Shown: piece after piece, positions 1-7,624 of the stretch
Layout: each line of letters begins with the position of its first letter
How positions within the stretch are numbered: position 1 is the stretch's first letter
Assembly (NCBI RefSeq): GCF_001027285.1
Contig: NZ_CP011509.1
Location: forward strand, 11,370,501-11,434,500
Reading direction: 5' to 3'
DNA from: Archangium gephyra
GTDB lineage: Bacteria > Myxococcota > Myxococcia > Myxococcales > Myxococcaceae
DNA: 64,000 nucleotides
Made by a program: the position numbers and the translations under genes
Notes under the pieces: model-generated
What the model saw: only the letters and a program-made list of their open reading frames with translations
Databases searched by the model: none
Told to the model about the DNA's origin: nothing

Positions 1-33
1 GCTGGCCCCCAGGAGCAGCAAGGCCCAGGCCAT
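1..33 (-). CDS. Possible 5' end of a secreted-protein gene (cut by window edge)
   Basis: A minus-strand ATG opens eleven codons (MAWALLLLGAS) that run off the left edge and look like the hydrophobic core of a signal peptide. The frame is also open upstream of the ATG, without a better start or a clear ribosome binding site. Only the hydrophobic run supports this as a gene; no function can be given. It could equally be chance coding in GC-rich DNA. Confidence 0.25.
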   Translation of the reverse strand, partial: MAWALLLLGAS

Positions 34-239
34 GAGCAGGGCCCGTGAACTCGCGGGCTTGCACGAGGCAGCGAGCGCGGAAGGTCTCCATTCGCGATGG
101 GCAGTCCATGCGCTGAGACAGACAGCCCCCTCTCATCCACTTCCACGTGCGTAGAAGTGAAACGGGGGGGTCAGGATTTCGCGCGCGCGCCGTCTCTCTT
201 CCCAGAGCGATTCGAGGGAGACCTCGGGCGCTCCGATGA

Positions 240-312
240 GGCCCGTTCCGCCCGGGGCGGCGGCGGTCTGCAAAACCGTTGTAGCCGGGTTCGACTCCCG
301 GACGGGCCTCCA
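240..312 (+). tRNA. tRNA-Cys (GCA)
   Basis: The sequence folds as a tRNA with an encoded CCA end. The acceptor strands GGCCCGT and ACGGGCC pair over 7 bp, the anticodon stem GCGGT/ACCGT carries the loop CTGCAAA (anticodon GCA), and the T-arm is CCGGG-TTCGACT-CCCGG. The discriminator base is T, the main identity element known for cysteinyl-tRNA synthetase. The D-arm is short (about 3-4 bp with a 3-5 base loop), so the molecule is only 73 nt including CCA. It lies just beyond the 3' end of the convergent lipoprotein gene. Confidence 0.92.
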
Positions 313-383
313 CCTTCTTCATGCACGACGAGGCCCCGGCCCTTCGACTCGCCGGAGCCCCGCGAGGCCGCCACGTCCCGTGG

Positions 384-1181
384 CTACTGCTGCTGCTCTT
401 GCGGCAGCTGCCCGTCCTGGCCGCTCAGGTCCTGACTGCCGCCCGTGCCCTGCTGCGGATTCCGGCTCGTCACGTCCACGCGCAGCGCCGTCGGCTCACC
501 GCCCACGTCCTGGTACGAGGCGCGCACCTGGCTGCCCTCGGCGATGTCCGCGCTGGAGGCCTGGCGCCCATCCACCAGCACCTGCGTCTGCGCGTTGAGC
601 TGCAGGCGGATCTGCGGCTGCCCCGCTCCGCCCGCGCTGCTCAGCAGCAGCTCATCCGGGCTCGCGCTCATCACCCGGCCCGTCACCAGCTGCTGCAGCT
701 GCTGGCTTCCCTGCTGCTGGGCGCTCTGCTGCTGGGTGCGCGCCATCTGCTCCTGCTGCTGCGCGGCCTGCTGCTGCGCCTGCGCCAGCTCCTGCTGCTG
801 CTGGCGCTGCGCCTCCAGCGCCTGCTGCTGGGACTGCTGGATCTCCGCCTGCGCCTGCGTCGCCTGATTGTTCGCCTGCTGCTGGGTGCGCTGGGCCTCC
901 TGGAGCTCCTTCTGCGCCTTGGCCTCCGCCTCCTGCAGCTCCTGCCGGGCCTTCTCCACGTCCTGGCGTGCGTCGGCCACCTGCTTCTGCTCGTCAGCGG
1001 CGCGCTCCTGGACGTCCTGGGCCTGCTCCATCGCCTGCCGCGAGCGCTCCTGGGCCGCCTCCACCTGGGCGCGCGCGTCGTTCTGGTTGTCCTGCTGCTG
1101 TTGCTGCCCCTGCTGCTTGCAGCCGGCGGTGACTAGCAACGCGGCCACTCCGGCGGTCCACCACACCGAGCCCTTGAACAT
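384..1181 (-). CDS. Gln/Ala-rich coiled-coil lipoprotein
   Basis: The 265-residue product starts with a lipoprotein signal ending in the lipobox VTAGC (Cys at about 21), followed at once by a poly-Gln stretch. Residues 30-165 are a long Gln/Glu/Ala/Arg heptad-like region predicted to be coiled coil. Residues 167-265 form a more globular part (a GRVMSASPDELLL segment, then alternating hydrophobic strands) and end in another Gln run. It is probably envelope anchored, since the residue after Cys is Lys rather than Asp. No enzyme motif is seen. The CAG-rich codons create a Leu-rich phantom frame on the other strand. It diverges from the SusC-type gene and its function is unknown. Confidence 0.8.
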   Translation of the reverse strand: MFKGSVWWTAGVAALLVTAGCKQQGQQQQQDNQNDARAQVEAAQERSRQAMEQAQDVQERAADEQKQVADARQDVEKARQELQEAEAKAQKELQEAQRTQQQANNQATQAQAEIQQSQQQALEAQRQQQQELAQAQQQAAQQQEQMARTQQQSAQQQGSQQLQQLVTGRVMSASPDELLLSSAGGAGQPQIRLQLNAQTQVLVDGRQASSADIAEGSQVRASYQDVGGEPTALRVDVTSRNPQQGTGGSQDLSGQDGQLPQEQQQ

Positions 1182-1499
1182 GGACCCCTCCTGTCAGTTA
1201 CGAGACAGGCCAAAGATGGCGCCCATCGGCGCGACGCCAACCCGGAGTGCCCTCGGGGGGGGCTGCTCTGGCCGCCTGCCATCCGGACGTGGGATCAGGG
1301 GACGGCAACACCGGCCGTGAAACCCGGCGGCTGGGGCGCGAAAATTTTCGCGTCACCGGAAACCGAGCCCTAGCATACACGGTTTTCCGTTGGATTAGCG
1401 ACGTTGACGGTAGGCCCTCTTCCCACACACGATTCGCGGCCAACGGCAGCCCGTACAGGGGGGCCGCTCCATCCGCAGCAACGTTGAGGTGAAGAGCGA
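1182..1499. other. Divergent intergenic region
   Basis: This is a gap of about 318 bp between the start codons of the lipoprotein (minus) and the SusC-type receptor (plus), so it must carry promoters for both. A TTGACG at 1404-1409 could be a -35 element, but no convincing -10 lies 16-18 bp downstream. A local AT-rich palindrome (AAAATTTT near 1340) stands out. No small gene or riboswitch was recognised. Confidence 0.5.
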
Positions 1500-4400
1500 A
1501 TGACGCTGAAACAAGCGTTGATTTCGGGGTGCGCACTCGCACTCCTTTCCGTCGAAGCCAAGGCGCAGGAGCAGGGCGCGGCCGCCCCGCAGCCCGCGGC
1601 TCCGCAGCCGGCCACCACCGCGGCTCCGGCCCCGGCTCCGGCCAACACGCGCAAGGTTACCGGCAAGGTGCTGGATGCGCTGACGAACGATGGCCTGCCG
1701 CTCACGCGCGTCATCATCAAGGGCACCACCAAGGGCGTGGAGACGGAGCTGGACGGCTCCTTCAGCCTCGACATCCCCCAGGGCCCGGTCACGCTGCTCT
1801 TCTCCAGCCAGGACCACAAGGATCGCGAAGTCGTCGTCGGCGCCAACCGTGACACCGTGTCGGTGGCGCTGGACGCCACCTTCGTCGAGGAGATGGTGGT
1901 GGTGGGCCGCGCCAGCGAGCTGGCCCGCAAGCACCTGGCCAACTCGGTGGCCTCGGTGAACAACGAGGACCTCAACCGCGCTCCGGCCTCCACGGTGGAT
2001 CAGGCCCTCCAGGGCAAGGTGGCCGGCGCCAACATCCAGAGCAACTCGGGTGCTCCGGGCGGCGGCATGCAGCTGAAGCTGCGCGGCGTGTCCACCGTCA
2101 ACGGCTCCAGCGCGGTGCTCTACGTGGTGGACGGCGTCCTCATCAGCGACGTGGCCATCGCCTCGGGCGTCTACCAGCTGACCGAGTCGGTGCGTGGCTC
2201 CAACCCCTCGGCCACCCAGGACAACCAGGTCAACCGCATCGCGGACCTCAACCCCAACGACATCGAGAGCATCGAGGTCCTCAAGGGTGCGTCCGCGGCG
2301 GCCATCTACGGCTCCAAGGCCAGCAACGGCGTGGTCATCATCACCACGAAGAAGGGCAAGGCCGGCGCTCCCCGGGTGGACGTCACCCAGCGCGTGGGCA
2401 TGTACTCGCTCTCCAACACCCTCGGCTCGCGCCCCTTCTCCTCGCGTGAGGAAGTGGTGGCGCGCTACGGCGAGAGCGTGGCGGCCCAGTACTGGACGGG
2501 CAAGACCTTCAACCAGGAGGCCCTGCTGGCCGGCCGCCGCGACGTCTCCTACGAGACGCTCGCCAGCGTGAGCGGCACCTCGGGTGACACCCGCTACTTC
2601 GCCTCCGCCATGGTGAAGGATGACAAGGGCATCATCCAGAACACCGGCTACCAGAAGCAGTCCTTCCGCCTCAACCTCGGGCAGAAGCTGGGCAGCGACA
2701 TCGAGGTGAACGCCAGCGCCAACCTCGTCCACACCCTGGGCAACCGCGGCCTCACCAACAACGACAACACCAACATCACCTACTACATGGCGCTGGCGTC
2801 CACGCCCACCTTCGTGGACCTGAACGCCAACAGCGCCGGTGTCTTCCCGGCCAACCCCTTCGTCTCCAGCAAGGCCAACCCGCTGCAGACGGCCGCCCTC
2901 ATGACGAACGATGAGGACGTGTGGCGCCTGCTCGGCTCGGCCGACGCGGTGTGGAACGCCTACAAGAGCGAGACGCAGAGCTTCAAGGTGCTCGCCAACC
3001 TCGGCGTGGACCGCTTCCAGCAGCAGAACAAGGTGTTCTCGCCCAGCACGCTCGCCTTCGAGCTCCCGCTGGACGGCCTGCCGGGCACCTCGCTGCTCGG
3101 CTCCAGCGAGGTCCTCAACATCAACACCGGCGTCAACCTGGTGCACAACTACAAGCCCGCCAGCGGCGCGGTGAACGCCACCACCTCGGCCGGCTTCCAG
3201 TACGAGCAGGGCGGCGTGGACTCGCTCTACGTGCGCAGCAGCGGGCAGATCGCCGACCAGCAGAACGTGAGCTCCGGCACGCAGCTGAGTGTGCGCCAGA
3301 ACCGGCAGCTCGTGCGTGACCGCGGCTTCTACCTCCAGGAGGAGATGCTGCTCATGAACGAGCACCTCACCCTGGTGGGCGCGGTGCGCGGCGAGCAGAG
3401 CAGCGCCAACGGTGACCCCAACCAGCTCTTCTTCTTCCCCAAGCTGGCCACCGCCTACCGCTTCCAGCCCTTCCACCCGGCGGTGAACGAGTTCAAGGTG
3501 CGCCTGGCGTACGGTGAGACGGGCAACCGGCCCACCTACGGCCAGAAGTACCGCTCGCTGTCCTCCATCAACAACATCGAGGGCCTGCCGGCCATCCTCG
3601 GCACCGGCGTGGCCGGCTCGCCGACCATCCGCCCCGAGCGCCAGCGGGAGTTCGAGGCCGGTGTGGACACGATGCTCTTCAACGGCAACGCCGTGGTGGA
3701 GCTCTCCGTCTACCAGCGCAACATCTACGATCTGCTGCTGCCGCGCACCATCCCCGGCTCCACGGGCTTCACCACCGAGTTCACCAACGGTGGCGAGATG
3801 TTCAACCGGGGCGTGGAGGCGATGCTCCAGCTCACCCCGGTGCGCACCACCGACTGGGAGTGGACGTCCAACACCACCTTCACCCTCAACCGCAGCCAGG
3901 TCACCTCGCTGCCCGAGGGTGACGTGCCCATCCCCGTCTTCGGCACCAGCCTGGGCGAGTTCCGCCTCCAGGAGGGCGCCAGCGCCACGCAGATTGTCGG
4001 CGACGTGGTCGACGAGAACGGCAAGTCGGTGCTCAAGAAGATCGGCGACACGGAGCCGGACTTCCGCATGGGCTTCAGCAACACGGTGAAGTACCGCGAC
4101 TTCAGCCTGTCCTTCCTGCTCGACTGGCAGCAGGGCAGCGACGTCATCAACCTCACCCGCTTCCTGTACGACGCCAACAAGAACTCGGTGGACTACACGA
4201 CGCGCGGCGCCCAGCGCCAGAAGGACTGGGTGGCTGGCAATGCCGCCGTGTACGTGGAGGACGCCTCGTTCCTCAAGCTGCGCGAGGTGACGTTCAGCTA
4301 CAACCTGCCCGCGTCCCTGCTCTCCAAGGCCCCCATGGTGAAGTCGGCCCGCCTCAACATCAGCGGCCGCAACCTGCTCACCTTCACCAACTACTCCGGC

Positions 4401-4511
4401 CTGGATCCCGAGGTGAGCAACTTCGGCAACCACCCCATCGCCCGCAACGTTGACGTGGCCCCCTTCCCGCCCAGCCGCAGCTTCTGGACGTCGCTCGATG
4501 TGGGGTTCTAG
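1500..4511 (+). CDS. SusC/RagA-type TonB-linked outer-membrane receptor
   Basis: This 1003-residue TonB-dependent transporter would import a ligand across the outer membrane. Residues 1-22 are a signal peptide. An Ala/Pro-rich linker is followed by a carboxypeptidase-like regulatory beta-sandwich (about 48-130), typical of SusC proteins. The plug follows, with the SusC hallmark SGAPGGGMQLKLRG near 183-197 and YVVDG and SIEVLKG motifs. The rest is a 22-strand-type barrel ending in Phe (LDVGF), the usual outer-membrane assembly signal. The ribosome binding site is TGAGGTG. The SusD-type partner starts 4 bp after the stop. Such pairs are common in Bacteroidota and sparse in Myxococcota, so transfer is likely, though codon use matches the neighbours. 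The substrate is not evident, as no glycan hydrolase is adjacent. Confidence 0.93.
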   Translation: MTLKQALISGCALALLSVEAKAQEQGAAAPQPAAPQPATTAAPAPAPANTRKVTGKVLDALTNDGLPLTRVIIKGTTKGVETELDGSFSLDIPQGPVTLLFSSQDHKDREVVVGANRDTVSVALDATFVEEMVVVGRASELARKHLANSVASVNNEDLNRAPASTVDQALQGKVAGANIQSNSGAPGGGMQLKLRGVSTVNGSSAVLYVVDGVLISDVAIASGVYQLTESVRGSNPSATQDNQVNRIADLNPNDIESIEVLKGASAAAIYGSKASNGVVIITTKKGKAGAPRVDVTQRVGMYSLSNTLGSRPFSSREEVVARYGESVAAQYWTGKTFNQEALLAGRRDVSYETLASVSGTSGDTRYFASAMVKDDKGIIQNTGYQKQSFRLNLGQKLGSDIEVNASANLVHTLGNRGLTNNDNTNITYYMALASTPTFVDLNANSAGVFPANPFVSSKANPLQTAALMTNDEDVWRLLGSADAVWNAYKSETQSFKVLANLGVDRFQQQNKVFSPSTLAFELPLDGLPGTSLLGSSEVLNINTGVNLVHNYKPASGAVNATTSAGFQYEQGGVDSLYVRSSGQIADQQNVSSGTQLSVRQNRQLVRDRGFYLQEEMLLMNEHLTLVGAVRGEQSSANGDPNQLFFFPKLATAYRFQPFHPAVNEFKVRLAYGETGNRPTYGQKYRSLSSINNIEGLPAILGTGVAGSPTIRPERQREFEAGVDTMLFNGNAVVELSVYQRNIYDLLLPRTIPGSTGFTTEFTNGGEMFNRGVEAMLQLTPVRTTDWEWTSNTTFTLNRSQVTSLPEGDVPIPVFGTSLGEFRLQEGASATQIVGDVVDENGKSVLKKIGDTEPDFRMGFSNTVKYRDFSLSFLLDWQQGSDVINLTRFLYDANKNSVDYTTRGAQRQKDWVAGNAAVYVEDASFLKLREVTFSYNLPASLLSKAPMVKSARLNISGRNLLTFTNYSGLDPEVSNFGNHPIARNVDVAPFPPSRSFWTSLDVGF

Positions 4512-4515
4512 GACC

Positions 4516-5925
4516 ATGAGGACTCGCAACAACATGAAGAACATGAAGAAGGTGGTCCTGGCGCTGTGCGCCACGGTGGGGCTTGGCGGGTGCGGTGACC
4601 TGACGGTCCCGGACCTCAACAACCCGAGCCTCGAGTCGTTCCAGGAGACCCCGACGCGCACGGCCGTCATCAACGCGTCCACCGGTCTGCTCATCGGCTC
4701 GCGTGCCGGCATGACCAACCAGAACGGCTACGTGGCCCTGACGGGCGTGCTCGGCCGCGAGGGCATCGTGCTGGACTCGGCGGACCCCCGCTACGTCGGC
4801 GAGATGCTGCAGGCGGCCTCGCTCAACGGCGGCAGCCCGGCCTTCGGCGGCAACTTCTGGAACAACCCCTACGCCAACATCCGCAACGCCAACACCCTCC
4901 TCAACGCCCTGGCGAAGGTGGACGGCGTCACGGAGGCCGAGAAGAACGCCATCCGCGGCTTCGCCAAGACGATCCAGGCGCTGGACTTCCTGGTCATCAT
5001 CAACACCCGCGACACCCACGGCGCGCCCATCGACGTGAACCGCCCGTTCGGCGCCGACCTGGCTCCCATCGAGAGCAAGGAGAAGGTGCTGGCGCACATC
5101 GCCAATCTGCTCGACGAGGCCTATGCGGACCTGGCGGCCGGTGGCACGGCGTTCCCCTTCCCGCTGAGCAGCGGGTTCAAGGACTTCACCCCGCGGACGG
5201 ACGGCAAGGTGATCGACATCACCGTGCCCAACTTCAGCAAGGTCAACCGCGCCCTCAAGGCCCGGGTGGACGTGTACCGCGAGCGCTGGACCGAGGCGCT
5301 GGTGGACCTGGAGGAGTCGTTCATCACCACCGCCCCCGGCAAGCTCGACCTGGGCGTCTACCACGCCTACAGCACCGGCTCCGGCGACGTGAAGAACACG
5401 CTCAACGGCCCCAACATCTTCGCCAACCCCATCCTCCTGCTGGATGCGCAGCGCAAGTCGGACGACACGCTGGATGAGCGCGTGGCGCGCAAGGTGAAGG
5501 ACGCGGAGAACCCCGGCGAGCTGCCCGGAGTCATCGAGAAGTTCTCGAAGGGCTTCGCGGCGTACGAGTCGGACAGCGCTCCCATCCCCATCATCCGCAA
5601 CGAGGAGCTCCTCTTGCTGCGCGCCGAGGCCAACATCCGGCTGGGGCTGTACGAGGCGGCCAAGACCGACCTCGACATCATCCGGGAGACCTCCGGTGGC
5701 CTGGACCCGCTCCCCGAGACGCTCGAGGGCGAGCAGGCCATCAACGAGCTGCTCTATCAGCGCCGCTTCTCGCTCCTCTTCGAGGGCGGGCACCGGTGGA
5801 TCGACATGCGCCGCTACGGGAAGCTGGAGGAGCTCAAGCGCGAGGATCCCCCGGGCATGTCCTTCAACGTCCACCCGCGCTTCCCCATCCCGACGACGGA
5901 GTTCGTGGGCCGGCCGACGCCGTAG
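4516..5925 (+). CDS. SusD/RagB-type nutrient-binding lipoprotein
   Basis: This surface lipoprotein is the expected lid and ligand-binding partner of the upstream SusC-type transporter. The lipoprotein signal ends at GLGGC with Cys near residue 26. Family features are the early DLNNPS segment, a helical TPR-like body, and the C-terminal signature RRFSLLFEGGHRWIDMRR at about 416-433. The length of 469 residues fits the family (450-600). ATG 4516 is preferred; in-frame ATGs at 4534 and 4543 are alternatives, while the longer frame would overlap susC. The 4-bp gap implies co-transcription. A strong hairpin follows the gene. Confidence 0.92.
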   Translation: MRTRNNMKNMKKVVLALCATVGLGGCGDLTVPDLNNPSLESFQETPTRTAVINASTGLLIGSRAGMTNQNGYVALTGVLGREGIVLDSADPRYVGEMLQAASLNGGSPAFGGNFWNNPYANIRNANTLLNALAKVDGVTEAEKNAIRGFAKTIQALDFLVIINTRDTHGAPIDVNRPFGADLAPIESKEKVLAHIANLLDEAYADLAAGGTAFPFPLSSGFKDFTPRTDGKVIDITVPNFSKVNRALKARVDVYRERWTEALVDLEESFITTAPGKLDLGVYHAYSTGSGDVKNTLNGPNIFANPILLLDAQRKSDDTLDERVARKVKDAENPGELPGVIEKFSKGFAAYESDSAPIPIIRNEELLLLRAEANIRLGLYEAAKTDLDIIRETSGGLDPLPETLEGEQAINELLYQRRFSLLFEGGHRWIDMRRYGKLEELKREDPPGMSFNVHPRFPIPTTEFVGRPTP

Positions 5926-5950
5926 TCCTCCTTCTTCTCTGAGGGAATGA

Positions 5951-5986
5951 GCGGGCGGGCATCCATGCGATGCCCGCCCGCTTTCG
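5951..5986 (+). terminator. Rho-independent terminator after the SusCD pair
   Basis: A perfect 12-bp inverted repeat (GCGGGCGGGCAT / ATGCCCGCCCGC) with a 7-nt loop is followed by a T-rich stretch (TTTCGTTT). It lies 25 bp after the SusD-type stop and 20 bp before the Hsp70-like start, which separates the two transcription units. Confidence 0.85.
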
Positions 5987-6005
5987 TTTAGAGTGGCCCT
6001 CCCCC

Positions 6006-7547
6006 ATGAATGCCCCCGCGAGTGGCCCCATCCTCGGCATTGACTTCGGCACGACCAACACGGCGGCGGCGTTCTTCGACCGGCAGGGGAAGCTGAAGCT
6101 GGTGCCCGTGTCGGACAAGAACTTCATCCTCCCGTCGGTGGCCTGGTACCACGCCGCGGACAAGGCGATTGTGGGCCCGGCCGCGCGCCGGCAGATCATC
6201 GATGATCCGCGGCACACCATCTTCGGCAGCAAGCGCTTCCTCGGGCGGCGCTACCAGTCCGAGTACGTGCAGAAGCACCGCGAGCGCTTCGCCTTCAACC
6301 TGGTGGAAGGCACGGACGGCTACTGCGCGGTGAAGGTGTACAACCGGGTGACGCCGCTCAACGAGGTGGCGTACTTCATCCTCCGGCACACCCTCACGCT
6401 GGCCAACCACGCCGCGGGAGAACCCTTCTCCGAGTGCGTGCTCACCGTGCCGGCCCACGCGAGCATCCGCCAGCGCGAGGCGGTGCGCCACGCGGCCGAG
6501 CGCGCGGGCCTGAAGGTGCGCGCCATCATCAACGAGCCCACCGCCGCGGCGCTCTACTACGCCAACCTGCGCAGCCCGGAGCAGACGGTGATGGTGTTCG
6601 ACCTGGGCGGCGGCACCTTCGACGCCACGCTCATGTCCGTGCAAAACCGGGTGGTGAAGGTGCTGGCCACCGGCGGAGATGCCTTCCTCGGTGGCGCCAA
6701 CTTCGACGAGTGCATCGTCGAGCACCTGGCCGAGGAGTTCCACCGGCAGCACGGCGTGGACCTGCGCGGCAACAAGATCGTCATGCAGCGGCTCGTCTTC
6801 GCCGCCGAGTCCGTGAAGATCCAACTCTCCCGCGCGGAGGTGGCGGAGCTGCGCGTGCCCTGCATCACCCAGGGGCCGGACGGCGGCTTCCTGGACTTCC
6901 AGTTCCGCCTCACGCGCAAGCGGCTGGAGGAGATGACGTCGCGGCTCATCGAGCGCACCGTGTCCGCGTGTGACGAGGTGCTGGAGCGCGCGGGCCTGAA
7001 GGCGGCCCAGGTGGACGAGCTGGTGCTGGTGGGCGGCCAGACGCGCATGCCCGCCATCCGCGAGCGCCTCTCGCACTTCCGCCGCTTCTCCTCGGAGAAG
7101 GACGTGCACCCGGAGCTGGGCGTGGCGGTGGGCGCCGCCATCCTCGGCCGCAACCTGTCCCGGCCCGGCGGCACCGGCCTCATGGACGTGGTGCCCATGC
7201 CCCTCAGCGTCATGCTCCCGGGCGGCGCCACCCACGAGGTCATCTCCGCCAACACCCCCGTGCCCTGCCGCAAGTCCGTGTCCCTGGAGGCCCTGCCCCC
7301 CGGCCCCACGCCCCTGCCCGTGCTCGTCTTCGAGTCCCTGGACACCACCAGCGTGGACCGCGAAGTCCTGGGCACCCTCCAGGTGGGCCCCGAGTGGCGC
7401 CGCGGCGGCGCGCCCCGGCTCGAGCTGCACATGGGCCAGGACTTCGTCCTCCGCACCTACCTGGCCGCTGGCGACGGCAAGCCCGTCCCCGCTCCCATCG
7501 TCGATGCGAGCCCCCCAATGAGAGCGCCCCGGGCCGCGGCTTCTTGA
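6006..7547 (+). CDS. Hsp70/DnaK-family ATPase, orphan and short
   Basis: This 513-residue protein has the Hsp70 ATPase fold. Phosphate-1 loop GIDFGTTNTAA is near residue 11, phosphate-2 VFDLGGGTFDA near 197, and the adenosine-binding segment VLVGGQTRMPAI near 341. The substrate-binding beta domain (about 385-500) is short and the alpha-helical lid of true DnaK (about 640 residues) is missing. No dnaJ or grpE is adjacent, so this is an accessory Hsp70, not the housekeeping chaperone. ATG 6006 is chosen because the motif follows directly and the upstream extension runs into the terminator. The tail is Pro/Ala-rich. Confidence 0.9.
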   Translation: MNAPASGPILGIDFGTTNTAAAFFDRQGKLKLVPVSDKNFILPSVAWYHAADKAIVGPAARRQIIDDPRHTIFGSKRFLGRRYQSEYVQKHRERFAFNLVEGTDGYCAVKVYNRVTPLNEVAYFILRHTLTLANHAAGEPFSECVLTVPAHASIRQREAVRHAAERAGLKVRAIINEPTAAALYYANLRSPEQTVMVFDLGGGTFDATLMSVQNRVVKVLATGGDAFLGGANFDECIVEHLAEEFHRQHGVDLRGNKIVMQRLVFAAESVKIQLSRAEVAELRVPCITQGPDGGFLDFQFRLTRKRLEEMTSRLIERTVSACDEVLERAGLKAAQVDELVLVGGQTRMPAIRERLSHFRRFSSEKDVHPELGVAVGAAILGRNLSRPGGTGLMDVVPMPLSVMLPGGATHEVISANTPVPCRKSVSLEALPPGPTPLPVLVFESLDTTSVDREVLGTLQVGPEWRRGGAPRLELHMGQDFVLRTYLAAGDGKPVPAPIVDASPPMRAPRAAAS

Positions 7548-7624
7548 GCCACGGCTCCGGGGCGGGATTCAACCCGGGGTGAGCACCCCGGCCCGCTCCC
7601 ACGGGGGAGCGGGAGGGTGACGCG

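Noticed and set aside
321-1136. Leu-rich 271-codon frame resembling a multi-pass membrane protein
   Set aside because: Poly-Leu arises from reading CAG-rich coiled-coil codons of the lipoprotein on the other strand.
1395-4718. 1107-codon open frame antisense to the SusC-type gene
   Set aside because: It mirrors a convincing receptor gene codon for codon, is rich in Val/His/Gly/Arg as expected for antisense high-GC3 DNA, and has no domain.
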